Positions 51,029 to 59,933 are shown, numbered from the stretch's first letter. The stretch is DNA of 64,000 bases from Alphaproteobacteria bacterium (GCA_016124635.1 WGNJ01000015.1:186001-250000), one strand, 5' to 3'. The notes: generated by a model from the letters alone, not told the origin. Numbers and translations are program-made.

Positions 51029-51811
51029 ATGTCCCTTGCAGCGAACGACAACGCGACTGTGGCAGCCGATGCACCGCTGAAGCCGCTGCGCATCGAGCCG
51101 ATGAAGGCATTGCGCGCACTCGGCCGTCTGCTCAAGGACAAAGAGGACACGCAGCAGGTCTTCGTCATTATGCGTGCGCTTTCCGGCGCCTCGACGGCGC
51201 GCGGATACGCGCGTTTGCTCAAGACCGCCAAGGGCGGCCGCCTTGCCTATCGCCGCGACGAACTCGCCAAGGCGCTTTCGGACACCGAATACCTGAAGAG
51301 CCTGCCCGCCGGCTCGGTTGGTGCCACCTATCTGCATTTCACCACCAGCGAAAATATCTCGGCACAGGGCCTCATCGACGAGAGCCGCAAGGTCGAGGAA
51401 GAGCGCGATATCGACCGCGAACATCCGATCGCTTGGTACGACCGCCGCCTGCGCGACGCGCACGATCTCTGGCACGTGCTGACAGGGTACGGCCGCGACG
51501 CGGTGGGGGAAGCGTGCCTCGTGGCGTTTTCCTATGCACAGACCCGCTCGCCGGGCTTCGCCCTCATCGGGCTCGCCGGTGCGCTGAAATTGAAGCGAGA
51601 ATTTCCGAACCAGCCGATGCTGCGCGCGGTTTGGCAGGCTTATCGCAACGGCCGCAAGTCCGCCTGGCTGCCCGGCGAAGACTACCTCGCATTGCTCGCC
51701 GAACCGCTGGACGCCGCACGTGCCCGGCTCCACATCCAAGAGCCGACGCTCTATCACAGCGTCCCGGCTGAGATCCGTACCGGCGGTATGATGCCCGCCA
51801 TGGCCGCCTAA
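51029..51811 (+). CDS. Coq4-family protein (ubiquinone biosynthesis)
   Basis: A 260-residue protein of the Coq4 family. The metal-binding HDxxH motif reads DAHDLWHVLTGYGRDAVGEA (about residues 151-170), with His, Asp, His and the following Glu in place. Coq4 removes the C1 carboxyl group of ubiquinone precursors and, in bacteria, is linked to quinone metabolism. The C-terminus ends with PAEIRTGGMMPAMA. GAGGAG before the ATG at 51029. It stands alone in a plus-strand run with DUF1993 and pirin genes. Confidence 0.87.
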   Translation: MSLAANDNATVAADAPLKPLRIEPMKALRALGRLLKDKEDTQQVFVIMRALSGASTARGYARLLKTAKGGRLAYRRDELAKALSDTEYLKSLPAGSVGATYLHFTTSENISAQGLIDESRKVEEERDIDREHPIAWYDRRLRDAHDLWHVLTGYGRDAVGEACLVAFSYAQTRSPGFALIGLAGALKLKREFPNQPMLRAVWQAYRNGRKSAWLPGEDYLALLAEPLDAARARLHIQEPTLYHSVPAEIRTGGMMPAMAA

Positions 51812-51855
51812 AGAACGCCGGCGCCCCTCTCGTCAGAGTGCGGTCGAAGGACTAT

Positions 51856-51876
51856 GTGTCCCGGCACCCGGGACAC
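51856..51876 (+). terminator. Hairpin between Coq4-like and DUF1993 genes
   Basis: GTGTCCCGG (51856-51864), loop CAC, CCGGGACAC (51868-51876): a perfect 9-bp stem with no T run. It resembles the GCCGGGACC/GGTCCCGG parts of the repeat at 63719-63887 and may be a short palindromic repeat rather than a terminator. Confidence 0.4.
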
Positions 51877-51918
51877 AGTCCGTCCCGCACTCAATTTACG
51901 TCACATCAGGGGTAATTC

Positions 51919-52425
51919 ATGTCGCTTTCGATCTATCAAGCCTCCGTGCCTGTGTTCACGCAAACCCTTACGGCACTGTCGAACATCCTGAAGAAAGCTG
52001 CGGCATACGCCGAAGCTCGGAAGATCGATCCGTCCGTCTTCATCAACGCGCGCCTCGCGCCCGACATGCATCCGTTGGCACGCCAAATTCAGATCATGTC
52101 GGACCAAGCGAAGGGCGCGGCCGCTCGCCTTGCCGGTGTCGACATCCCGAGCTTTCCCGATACCGAGACGACCTTCGACGAACTTCAAGCCCGCATCAGC
52201 AAAACGCTCGACTTCATCAAGTCGATCAAACCGGCTCAGTTCGAAGGCGCCGAAAGCCGCACGGTGACGCTGAAGATCGGCGGACAGGACATGAACTTCC
52301 CCGGCGCCACTTATCTCTTCCATTTCACCTATCCGAACTTCTTCTTCCACGCCACGACGGCCTACGACATCCTGCGCCACAACGGCCTTGAGATCGGCAA
52401 GCGCGACTTCATCGGCCCGGTCTGA
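51919..52425 (+). CDS. DUF1993 family protein
   Basis: A 168-residue alpha-helical protein with the DUF1993 pattern: SIYQASVPVFTQTLTALSNI at the start, LAPDMHPLARQIQIMSDQAK in the middle (about 48-67) and NFFFHATTAYDILRHNGLEI at the end. The fold is the DinB-like four-helix bundle; the His residues could bind metal. Enzymatic role unknown. It is followed by short inverted repeats (GGACGCC at 52429-52435 and GGCGTCC at 52465-52471). Confidence 0.87.
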   Translation: MSLSIYQASVPVFTQTLTALSNILKKAAAYAEARKIDPSVFINARLAPDMHPLARQIQIMSDQAKGAAARLAGVDIPSFPDTETTFDELQARISKTLDFIKSIKPAQFEGAESRTVTLKIGGQDMNFPGATYLFHFTYPNFFFHATTAYDILRHNGLEIGKRDFIGPV

Positions 52426-52428
52426 TTT

Positions 52429-52471
52429 GGACGCCTGAAGACAGATGTCGGACGTCAGAACACTGGCGTCC
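52429..52471. repeat. Imperfect inverted repeat after DUF1993 gene
   Basis: GGACGCC and GGCGTCC arms (7 bp) enclose 29 bases that contain further GACGTC-type repeats; TCTGATTT follows on both sides. It may end transcription of the DUF1993 gene. Confidence 0.35.
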
Positions 52472-52583
52472 GGCGTCTGATTTCTTGACTCGCGACGGTT
52501 ACATTTCTGTGCCTTCTGGCGCTTGCCCCGAGCACGCTTATCTTGGGCGTGAACAGAACCTCTAAGCTCCAAGGCAATTCACC

Positions 52584-53417
52584 ATGACCACGCAATCTCG
52601 CCGCGTCGTACACATCACGCGCGGAATGCCGACCGAAGACGGCGCCGGCGTGAAGCTGACGCGCCTCGTCGGTACGCCGGAACTGCCGGATCTCGATCCG
52701 ATGCTGATGCTCGACACCTTTCGCTCGGACAATCCCGGCGACTACATCGCCGGCTTCCCGCCGCATCCGCATCGCGGCTTCGAGACCGTGTCCTACATGA
52801 TCCACGGCCGCTTGCAGCATCGCGACAACAAAGGCGGTGAGGGCCTCATCACCGACGGCGGCGTGCAGTGGATGACTGCAGGCCGCGGCGTCGTGCATTC
52901 CGAGATGCCGGCACAGACGGACGGCGCGATGTTCGGATTTCAACTCTGGCTGAATCTGCCAGCGCGCGACAAGATGATGACGCCTTGGTATCGCGATATA
53001 CGTGCCGACGAGATTCCATCGGTGAAGCTTGCGGATGGCGTGAGTGTAAAGCTGATCGCAGGCGAGCTCGGCACCGCCAAGGGTCCGGGCCCAGAGCGGC
53101 CGACCGCGCCTCTCATCGCCGACATTACCGCAGGCGGTGCATTCGCCTTGCCGATTCCAGACGGCCACAATGCGTTTCTCTACGTCATCGACGGCAAAGG
53201 CGTGCTCGGAGCCGACAAGCGCAGTGTGACGCAAGGCGATCTCGCGATCCTCAGCGACGCCGGTTCGCTGGACGGTACGGCCGACGGCAATCTTCGCTTC
53301 CTGCTGGTTGCCGGCAAGCCGCTGCGCGAGCCCGTCGCCAAATACGGCCCGTTCGTCATGAACACGCAGAACGAACTGCGGCAAGCCGTCAACGACTACC
53401 AGCGCGGTTTGTTCTGA
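52584..53417 (+). CDS. Pirin-family protein
   Basis: A 277-residue pirin with two cupin barrels. The N-terminal iron-binding ligands occur in GFPPHPHRGFETVSYMIHGR (two His, Glu) and in GRGVVHSEMP. Bacterial pirins can act as quercetin dioxygenases or sensors. The C-terminal barrel has LPIPDGHNAFLYVIDGKGVL. Normal length. It is the last gene of the plus-strand run; a convergent cupin gene follows after about 107 bases. Confidence 0.9.
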   Translation: MTTQSRRVVHITRGMPTEDGAGVKLTRLVGTPELPDLDPMLMLDTFRSDNPGDYIAGFPPHPHRGFETVSYMIHGRLQHRDNKGGEGLITDGGVQWMTAGRGVVHSEMPAQTDGAMFGFQLWLNLPARDKMMTPWYRDIRADEIPSVKLADGVSVKLIAGELGTAKGPGPERPTAPLIADITAGGAFALPIPDGHNAFLYVIDGKGVLGADKRSVTQGDLAILSDAGSLDGTADGNLRFLLVAGKPLREPVAKYGPFVMNTQNELRQAVNDYQRGLF

Positions 53418-53524
53418 ATCCTTGCGGCGCGCATCGGCGCGAAAGACAGAGGAACCGCGAGGCCGCCAAGCCTTGAAGAGTTATCTTCTTGGCCTTCGGT
53501 CTTGTTGGTTCAATCTTTTCGCTG

Positions 53525-53893
53525 CTAGATCCGCTCGAGCGTCTCGCGCGTCAGGTTCGTGTCTGCGACCTCGCCGGTGTTGATGGTGCCTTCTGCGTCC
53601 ATCACCAGCATATGGCACTCGCGAGCAGCCGCAGGTTTGTGTTCCGTGCCGCGCGGCACGACGATCACCTCGCCCGGCTTGAGCACCTCGACACGATCGC
53701 GGAAGTGCATCGTGAGCTCGCCCGAGAGAACCAGGAACAGTTCATCGGTGTCGGCATGGCTGTGCCAAACGAATTCGCCTTCGACCTTCACCACGCGCAA
53801 ATCGTTGCCGTTGTAATTGCCGACGACGCGCGGGTTCCAGGTGTCGGAGAACTTGGCGAGCTTATCGGCGAGGTTGATTTTGCTCGGTGTCAT
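53525..53893 (-). CDS. Cupin-domain protein
   Basis: A 122-residue single-cupin protein. Motif 1 is GEFVWHSHADTDELFLVLSG (about residues 35-54), with two His and Glu as metal ligands; motif 2 includes PGEVIVVPRGTEHKP (about 73-87). Function unknown. Its ATG begins ten bases after the stop of the decayed nitronate monooxygenase fragment (53903), which suggests that in the ancestral layout it followed that gene directly. Confidence 0.87.
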   Translation of the reverse strand: MTPSKINLADKLAKFSDTWNPRVVGNYNGNDLRVVKVEGEFVWHSHADTDELFLVLSGELTMHFRDRVEVLKPGEVIVVPRGTEHKPAAARECHMLVMDAEGTINTGEVADTNLTRETLERI

Positions 53894-53902
53894 CGTGGGT
53901 CC

Positions 53903-54022
53903 TCAAGCTGCGTATTTCGAAGCAAGGCCGCCGACGGTTGCGAAGAACTCGTCGACGGTTTCGCGAATGAATCGATGCGCCAGGCGACCTGGTCCGACAA
54001 TGCGATCGACGTTTCTATGGCT
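53903..54022 (-). pseudogene. Decayed 3' end of a nitronate monooxygenase gene
   Basis: Reading leftward, this segment encodes ETSIALSDQVAWRIDS in one frame and then FIRETVDEFFATVGGLASKY plus AA and a stop in another. The intact enzyme at 54864-55814 ends EASIALSGQVAGRIDS, then SVKPVKQI, then IRETVDEFFATVGGLAATYA. The two DNA stretches are nearly alike except for a 22-base deletion here (the bases TGATTTGCTTTACCGGCTTG and AC), flanked by TGA, which shifts the frame. No 5' part of the gene is left. It is in the same orientation as the intact gene. Confidence 0.8.
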
Positions 54023-54046
54023 GGACAGCAAGTGTTCACATGTATC

Positions 54047-54871
54047 TCAATGGCAGGTAGTCGACACCGGCTTGATTGGTGAGGCCCAATCCATTGTCGT
54101 CAACTTCGAAGCGTCGTCCAGCCAGTTTCCCGCATGCGGCGACACAATGTGCAACGCCATGTCGTTGGCTATTTGAATCGGAATGGAGGTGTCGCTCGCA
54201 CGAAACACGCGCCATGGCGCATCATTCATATCGCGCGGCATGTCGTAGACGTAGGCGCACGCCTCTGTCGTGATTGTCAGATGCCTGTCGGCGGACGCGT
54301 CCGGATAGAGTAGCACGGAAGCGCCGCCGTGCTCCTCATCATCGTGCATGCCGGCAATCGCAGCCGTCACGCGATTGGCTGTCAGGTTAAGGAGGGTGAT
54401 GCGCGTGAATAGGCCATTGGCGGGCGACGTGCGCAATGCCTCATTGCAGATATTGCCGAATTGGCAGCGAGGGCGCGCGAGCAACTGTCCGACATCGGTT
54501 GCAACCGCTTGTGCGTCGAAGGATTTGTGCTTGACACGTTGAATTGGTCCCATTCGCATGACGATGACGCCTTCGACCCTTTTCGATCCATGATCGCCCA
54601 TGAACTCGGCTTTGCTCACGATGGTGAAGCCTTCGTAGCCGTGCGCAAGCGTCAGATCTGCACAACGCTCAAGCCACGACGCTTCCATCGTTTCGAAGTC
54701 AATAAAGCTGTTGCCGTCGAAGTAGACGCGCAGCCTGTCGTTGGCGATCGACTCCTCACCGTAACCTCCAGCAAGGCTGTCAGATTGATATGGCGTGGCT
54801 GTGTTGGGTAGGCAGCCGCCAGCCAACAAGGCGACGAGCACTGCGGTCGTCGACAACAACAACCTACGCAT
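54047..54871 (-). CDS. CC0125/CC1285-family lipoprotein
   Basis: A 274-residue lipoprotein: MRRLLLSTTAVLVALLAGGC with a lipid-modified Cys at residue 20. The next part, TPYQSDSLAGGYGEESIAND and RLRVYFDGNSFIDFETMEAS, followed by LERCADLTLAHGYEGFTIVS, fits the CC0125/CC1285 family. The C-terminal half (RHLTITTEACAYVYDMPRD) is less typical. The start overlaps the stop of the nitronate monooxygenase gene by eight bases. Copies of that gene's 3' end lie on both sides, so this lipoprotein gene may have been inserted by a duplication event. Confidence 0.75.
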   Translation of the reverse strand: MRRLLLSTTAVLVALLAGGCLPNTATPYQSDSLAGGYGEESIANDRLRVYFDGNSFIDFETMEASWLERCADLTLAHGYEGFTIVSKAEFMGDHGSKRVEGVIVMRMGPIQRVKHKSFDAQAVATDVGQLLARPRCQFGNICNEALRTSPANGLFTRITLLNLTANRVTAAIAGMHDDEEHGGASVLLYPDASADRHLTITTEACAYVYDMPRDMNDAPWRVFRASDTSIPIQIANDMALHIVSPHAGNWLDDASKLTTMDWASPIKPVSTTCH

Positions 54872-55814
54872 ACGTGGCGGCCAACCCGCCGACGGTTGCG
54901 AAGAACTCATCGACCGTCTCGCGAATGATTTGCTTTACCGGCTTGACTGAATCGATGCGCCCGGCGACTTGGCCCGACAGCGCGATCGACGCTTCCATGT
55001 CGCCGCCGAAATAGAGGTCCTTCGCCCGCGCGAATTCGGCCATCACCGGCGGCCCCTGGTAATTGGGCACGAGCTCGCGCTCGAGCCGCGCCGTCTTTTG
55101 CGTCTTGAGCGCACGCAACGCCGGCCGGGAAAACTGATTGAGGAAGACGGTATCGGTCTCCTCTGCCGCGACGATCGCATTCTTCCAATTTTGATGCACC
55201 GGCGACTCGGCCGCCGAGACCATGCGTGTTCCCATTTGCACGCCTTCGGCACCGAGCGCGAAAGCCGCCGCCATCGTGCGCCCGTCGGTGATGCCGCCGG
55301 CCGCGATGATCGGCACATTCGTCTTCTCGCGCACGAGCGGCAAAAGAACCATAGTCGACACCGGCTGCGGATTCTTGAAGCCTCCGCCCTCGGCACCTTC
55401 GACCACGAGCCCGTCGACGCCGGCCTCGACCGCTTTCAGCGCGGCTTTCAGAGTCGGCACGACGTGAAACACCGTCAAGCCCGCCTCTTTCAGCGCGCGG
55501 CAATATTTTGTCGGATCACCGGCGGAAGTGGTGACGAACTTCACGCCCTGATCGATCACGAATTGGACGATATTGGGATCGCGCACGAAGGCCTGCGCGA
55601 TATTGACGCCGAACGGCTTCGTCGTCAGTTGCCGCATCTTGCCGATCTCTTCGCGCACCGCATCGAGTTCGCCCGACGAGGTTTCGATGATGCCGAGTCC
55701 GCCGGCGTTCGATACCGCTGAGGCAAGCTGCGCTCGCGCGATCCAGCCCATCGGTGCTTGCACGATGGGGTATTCGACGCCGAGCATTTCGGTGATGCGA
55801 TTCTTGAAACGCAT
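54864..55814 (-). CDS. Nitronate monooxygenase-family enzyme
   Basis: A 316-residue FMN-dependent enzyme. It starts MRFKNRITEMLGVEYPIVQA and has AGGLGIIETSSGELDAV, GVDGLVVEGAEGGGFKNPQP, IIAAGGITDGRTMAAAFALG and GAEGVQMGTRMVSAAES, the standard FMN-phosphate and active-site segments of the NMO/FabK-like group. ATG at 55814 is preferred over an upstream start 12 codons earlier because homology begins there. A remnant of a second copy's 3' end is at 53903-54022. The VOC gene follows upstream on the same strand at 81 bases. Confidence 0.87.
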   Translation of the reverse strand: MRFKNRITEMLGVEYPIVQAPMGWIARAQLASAVSNAGGLGIIETSSGELDAVREEIGKMRQLTTKPFGVNIAQAFVRDPNIVQFVIDQGVKFVTTSAGDPTKYCRALKEAGLTVFHVVPTLKAALKAVEAGVDGLVVEGAEGGGFKNPQPVSTMVLLPLVREKTNVPIIAAGGITDGRTMAAAFALGAEGVQMGTRMVSAAESPVHQNWKNAIVAAEETDTVFLNQFSRPALRALKTQKTARLERELVPNYQGPPVMAEFARAKDLYFGGDMEASIALSGQVAGRIDSVKPVKQIIRETVDEFFATVGGLAATYA

Positions 55815-55895
55815 GAACGCTAGTCCTTGGCCAATGGTGGGGATGGCCAAAGACTAGCGCCGCACTCAGCGCCTGACGAGTCGGACTGAGCTTCG

Positions 55896-56276
55896 TCACG
55901 CCTTTGTTTTGCAGTAAGCCTCGAGGCGATAGCCCTCAGGATCGATCACAAACGCGGCGTAATAGCCGGGTGTGTATTCGGCCCGAATGCCGGGCTTTCC
56001 GTTGTCCTCGGCACCCGCTCGAAGCGCCGCCTTGTAGAAGGCGTCGACCGCCTCCTTCGACTCCGCCTTGAAGCAGAAATGCAAGCCGGAGCGCTTGTCC
56101 GCTTTCACCGGGTGATCGGTCTCGCCCAGCCAGAACTGAATGGCTCTGCCGCCGCCATAGCCCGCGTAACCGTCGCCCGACGATAGGCACTCGTATCCGA
56201 GCGGCTTCAGCGCCGCGTCATAGAACTTCTTCGCTGTCGGGACGCTTTTCACCCCGATCGACACATGGTCCAACAT
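55896..56276 (-). CDS. VOC family protein
   Basis: A 126-residue glyoxalase-fold protein, MLDHVSIGVKSVPTAKKFYD at the start and PGYYAAFVIDPEGYRLEAYC at the end. It is a paralog of the VOC protein at 2617-3009. It lies on the far side of a divergent promoter from the CGNR regulator gene, like the ArsR-VOC association near the window start. Potential metal ligands are His4, His80-region (SGLHFCF) and the Glu of RLEAY. Substrate unknown. Confidence 0.87.
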   Translation of the reverse strand: MLDHVSIGVKSVPTAKKFYDAALKPLGYECLSSGDGYAGYGGGRAIQFWLGETDHPVKADKRSGLHFCFKAESKEAVDAFYKAALRAGAEDNGKPGIRAEYTPGYYAAFVIDPEGYRLEAYCKTKA

Positions 56277-56287
56277 TGCTTTCTCTC

Positions 56288-56307
56288 ATAACCGTAATGA
56301 TGGTTAT
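56288..56307. promoter_or_regulatory. Candidate operator between VOC and CGNR genes
   Basis: ATAACC (56288-56293), eight bases, GGTTAT (56302-56307), within the short AT-rich gap between the divergent genes, 12 bases before the VOC start. A further TGGTTA half-site lies near 56346. The CGNR protein is the obvious candidate to bind it. Confidence 0.5.
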
Positions 56308-56364
56308 ACAATATCAGCGCCGAAATTGCTTGTCAACCGCCTAGGTGGTTAGTATCTCCAGAGC

Positions 56365-56979
56365 ATGACCATCCAAGTTCCCGCGGCAAAGGCCGACCTG
56401 GCGCTCGAATTCGCCAACACGCGTTATTGGCGCGGCCGCGAAACGCACAGCGAGACGCTGAATTCGCCTGACGATCTCTTGAAGTGGTGCGCCGACGCCA
56501 AGATTCCGGCAGCAGCGATCGAGGGGTTGCGCCTATGGTGGCAGCAGCATCCGCGCAAAGCCGATCAAGCTCTTGGCGCCGCGCTCGAACTGCGCGAAGC
56601 GATCTACCGCATCTTTCGCAGCATCGCCGAGGAAGCAGACCCTGCCGCGGCCGATCTCGATGTCCTGAACAACGCGCTAAGCGAAGCGCCGTCGCGCGCG
56701 CACCTGGTCCGCGCCAACGGCGGCTACGCTTGGGCCTTGCCCGACCTTGAGCCTGAGATCACGGCATTGCTCGCGCCGGTGATCTGGGCCGCAGGCGACC
56801 TTTTGATCGAGCCCGCGCGTGTGAAGGTTCGCCGCTGCGCCAACGACGAATGCGTCTGGCTCTTCCTCGACGACTCGAAGAGCGGCACGCGCCGCTGGTG
56901 CGACATGAAATCCTGCGGCAACCGCGCCAAGGCCCATCGCCACTACGCCAAGATGAAAAAGCAGGCGAAGAAGAAGTAG
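56365..56979 (+). CDS. CGNR zinc-finger regulator (ABATE domain)
   Basis: A 204-residue protein. The N-terminal ABATE-type stress-linked domain runs from AKADLALEFANTRYWRGRET (about residues 8-27) to about 140. The C-terminal CGNR zinc finger is plain: VRRCANDECVWLFLDDSKSG, then RRWCDMKSCGNRAKAHRHYA (about 155-195), with the four Cys ligands. These proteins are putative DNA-binding regulators. It is divergent from a VOC gene, with an inverted repeat between them, and its stop is two bases from the convergent MetE-like gene. Confidence 0.9.
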   Translation: MTIQVPAAKADLALEFANTRYWRGRETHSETLNSPDDLLKWCADAKIPAAAIEGLRLWWQQHPRKADQALGAALELREAIYRIFRSIAEEADPAAADLDVLNNALSEAPSRAHLVRANGGYAWALPDLEPEITALLAPVIWAAGDLLIEPARVKVRRCANDECVWLFLDDSKSGTRRWCDMKSCGNRAKAHRHYAKMKKQAKKK

Positions 56980-56981
56980 CG

Positions 56982-58148
56982 CTACCCGAACACGCGGCCC
57001 GAGGCGATCGCGGCGCCGTCGCGCAGCGCGCGGAGCTTCGCCCAGACCACATCCTCGACCACCATCACGTAGCCGGCGGACGTTTCGAAGCCGCAGTCGG
57101 TACCCGCCATGACGCGCGCAGGGTCGCCGACGGCTTTCGCCGCGCGTTCGATGCGCGTCGCAACGACTTGTGGATGCTCGACATAGTTCGAGGTCGTGTC
57201 GATCGCACCGGCGATGAGCATGGTATCCTTCGGCAGAATGCCCTTCTCGAACAGTTTCACTTCGTGCTCATGGCGCGGATTGGCAAGGCTGAGCAAAAAG
57301 CCACCGACGCTCGACTTTGCGATCTCGCTCCAGATATCGGCGAGCGGCACATCGCATTCGTGCGGGCCGTTGTAATTGCCCCAGCAAACGTGCAGCCGTA
57401 CCTGCTCCTTCGGCAGACCTTCGAGTGCGCGGTTGATCACGTGCACGACGATCTTCACGAACTCCAAGAACTCGTTGAGCGGCTTGTCGGCGAAGAGCGT
57501 GTGCCGTTCCATCGCGAGGTCCGGCGCATCGATCTGCAGCACCAGCCCCGAATTGACGATGGCACGGTATTCGACCGCAAGCGCCTGACCCAGCGCCGCC
57601 ACGTACTCCGCCATGCTTGCATAGTGCTTGTTCGTCATAGCGGCTGCGATGATGCCGGGTGACGGCGATGTCATGAACGCCTCAGCAAAACGGCCCGCAT
57701 AGGGCGCCACATGCTGTTTCAACCGCGCACAATCGGCGGCGATCGACCCGGCGTCCCGGTAGTGGATCGTGCCGGTGCATTCGGGCGGCGCCAAAAGGCT
57801 GACCTGCTCGCCGCTCGTCACCGACTTCATGATGTACTCGAGGAAGCTCGGATACATGGTGATGTCGCGCATGATCGGACGCTGCGATTGATTGGCGAAG
57901 CCGGTCATGCGATGCCGCACATAGGTGAAAAAGCTCTCGCGCCCCACCTCGCCGTCGTTGATCACGTCGACACCGCATTCGATCTGCTTGGCGACGGCAT
58001 GCTTCTCGGCCGTATCGGTCAGCGCCACCAATTCCGGCAGTTCGATCGCCTTGCCGGCCGCGCGCTCGGCATGGAGATGCACGAGCGACTTGGGTTTCGG
58101 CAGGCTGCCGGCATGCGTCGTGAGGAAGCGGTTCTTGCTCATTTTCAT
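56982..58148 (-). CDS. Cobalamin-independent methionine synthase II-like protein
   Basis: A 388-residue TIM-barrel protein of the MetE C-terminal-domain family. It starts RFLTTHAGSLPKPKSLVHLH (about residues 7-26). The zinc ligands of the family appear in VRLHVCWGNYNGPHECDVP (His and Cys) and MAGTDCGFET (Cys, about 350). It lacks the MetE N-terminal folate barrel, so it is one of the stand-alone proteins, which may transfer methyl groups from other donors. It is in the same direction as the acyl-CoA ligase gene upstream (36 bases), suggesting a catabolic or demethylation role, but this is inference. Confidence 0.85.
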   Translation of the reverse strand: MKMSKNRFLTTHAGSLPKPKSLVHLHAERAAGKAIELPELVALTDTAEKHAVAKQIECGVDVINDGEVGRESFFTYVRHRMTGFANQSQRPIMRDITMYPSFLEYIMKSVTSGEQVSLLAPPECTGTIHYRDAGSIAADCARLKQHVAPYAGRFAEAFMTSPSPGIIAAAMTNKHYASMAEYVAALGQALAVEYRAIVNSGLVLQIDAPDLAMERHTLFADKPLNEFLEFVKIVVHVINRALEGLPKEQVRLHVCWGNYNGPHECDVPLADIWSEIAKSSVGGFLLSLANPRHEHEVKLFEKGILPKDTMLIAGAIDTTSNYVEHPQVVATRIERAAKAVGDPARVMAGTDCGFETSAGYVMVVEDVVWAKLRALRDGAAIASGRVFG

Positions 58149-58184
58149 ATGTTATCTCCCTCCCCCGGTTCATACGTCGTGAAG

Positions 58185-59933
58185 CTATGCCGCAAACACC
58201 GCCTTCAGATCCTTTTTCACGATCTTGCCGTTGGCGTTGCGCGGCAAGGTCTCGGGGAGGAACGCGATCTTCACCGGCACCTTGAATGCCGCGATGCGCT
58301 GCGACACGAAGTGGCGCAACTCTTCCTCGCTGACATTGTGGCCCGGCTTAAGATACACGGCCGCCACCGGCTCCTCACCCAGCGTGCGATGCGGGACACC
58401 GATCACCGCCGCGTCCATCACCGCGTGATGCTCGTAGAGCGCATTCTCGACCTCGACGCAGTAGATGTTCTCGCCGCCCCGGATCAGCATGTCCTTGGCG
58501 CGATCCACGATATAGATGAAGCCCTCCTCATCGATGCGCGCGAGGTCGCCCGTCTTCACCCAGCCGTCGACGAAGGTCTCCGCCGTCGGCCCAGGCTTCT
58601 GCCAATAGCCGCGAACGACGATCGGCCCGCGATACCAGAGCTCGCCGACCTCGTTCGAAGGCAGCGTCTCGCCGTTCGCCCCGACGATCTTGGCTTCACC
58701 GGTCGGCGAACACACGCCGCAGCTCGACGGCTTGCGCTCGTAATCCTCGGCGAAATTGCTCGTCGCCGTCGCCGAGGTTTCTGTCATGCCCCAGCCTTGC
58801 CCAGGCTTGAGCCCTGGGAAACGCTCCTTCATACGCCGCACCAATTCCGGTGCCGACGGCGCACCGCCGTAGGAAATCGTCTCGAGTGACGACAGATCGA
58901 ACTCGTTGAAGCGCGGGTGCTCGATGATCTGCCAGGCGATGGTCGGCACGCCGCCGGCCGTATTGATCTTCTCGCGTTGAATGAGCTCAAGCGCTTGATC
59001 CGCATTCCAGCGCCGCTGCAGCACCAACTTCGTTCCGGCCATCATCGCCGGCACCATCACCGCGAAACATCCGGTCGCATGGAAGAACGGCACGGAGAGC
59101 AGAGCCGCCTTTTGCACGGTCGGATCGGGTACAGGTAGCGCCTCGCCGCGCCGCAAGAACGACCGCGCCTGCGCGCACATCGCATTGAAGAAATTCGAGA
59201 TGATGTTGCGATGCGTGATGATCGCGCCCTTGGGCTTCCCCGTCGTTCCCGACGTGTAGAAGATCGTCGCGTCGTCGTCGGGCGAGATCCCGACCGCCGG
59301 CGGCTCCATCGGCTTGAGCTTCGCCCACGCGTTCGGCGCACCAAGGCACTCTTCGAGCCGTTTCACGCGCGGATCGGCGATGTCGTCGGCCGAGCGGCTG
59401 ACATAGATGCGCTTCAGATCCTCGCAATTGTCGACGTGCTCGCGCACGCGCTCCCAGCGCTCGGCATCCATCACCGCGATCTTGGCCCCCGAGTCGACCA
59501 AACCGTATTCGAGCTCGGCGCCCGTCCACCAGGCGTTGAGCGGCGTCGCGATGGCACCGATCAGCACCGTCGCCCAGAACGCCACCGAAAACTCGGGCAA
59601 ATTCCGCATGATGATGGCGACCCGATCGCCCTTCTTGACGCCGTCCTCGACGAGCCGCTTCGCGAAGTGCCCGACCGCCGCCCGATGCGCATCGAAGGTG
59701 ACGCGGTCTTCATCAAGCACGATGTAGGTGCGCGGTCCAAACGGTCGGTTGACCTCATGCACCTCTTTCAGCGTCGGCGGTGCGTTCTTCCAGGTCTTGA
59801 TCTTGGCCCCGCGGATCACCTTTTCCTCGACTTCGAAAGGTGAGGCCGGCGCCGAGACCAAGAGTTGATGCGCTTGCGCAATGGACATGGCGGGGAACCC
59901 CGCAGGCAAAGCGGCCGCTTTTGCAGTTGTCAT
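58185..59933 (-). CDS. AMP-dependent acyl-CoA synthetase/ligase
   Basis: A 582-residue adenylate-forming enzyme. The ATP-binding A3 motif is TIFYTSGTTGKPKGAIITH (about residues 215-233), A5 is GWGMTETSATATSN (about 370), and VDGWVKTGDLARIDEEGFI (A7) and RNANGKIVKKDLKAVFA (A10, catalytic Lys) follow. It activates a carboxylic acid to the CoA thioester. The substrate is not clear; residues around the acyl pocket resemble medium/long-chain or aromatic members. Upstream (minus) of the MetE-like gene. The 267 bases before its start hold a palindromic repeat element. Confidence 0.92.
   Translation of the reverse strand: MTTAKAAALPAGFPAMSIAQAHQLLVSAPASPFEVEEKVIRGAKIKTWKNAPPTLKEVHEVNRPFGPRTYIVLDEDRVTFDAHRAAVGHFAKRLVEDGVKKGDRVAIIMRNLPEFSVAFWATVLIGAIATPLNAWWTGAELEYGLVDSGAKIAVMDAERWERVREHVDNCEDLKRIYVSRSADDIADPRVKRLEECLGAPNAWAKLKPMEPPAVGISPDDDATIFYTSGTTGKPKGAIITHRNIISNFFNAMCAQARSFLRRGEALPVPDPTVQKAALLSVPFFHATGCFAVMVPAMMAGTKLVLQRRWNADQALELIQREKINTAGGVPTIAWQIIEHPRFNEFDLSSLETISYGGAPSAPELVRRMKERFPGLKPGQGWGMTETSATATSNFAEDYERKPSSCGVCSPTGEAKIVGANGETLPSNEVGELWYRGPIVVRGYWQKPGPTAETFVDGWVKTGDLARIDEEGFIYIVDRAKDMLIRGGENIYCVEVENALYEHHAVMDAAVIGVPHRTLGEEPVAAVYLKPGHNVSEEELRHFVSQRIAAFKVPVKIAFLPETLPRNANGKIVKKDLKAVFAA

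Noticed and set aside
51856..51876. Rho-independent terminator for the Coq4-like gene
   Set aside because: The stem is perfect but there is no T run on either strand, so it was listed with low confidence as a hairpin or repeat only.
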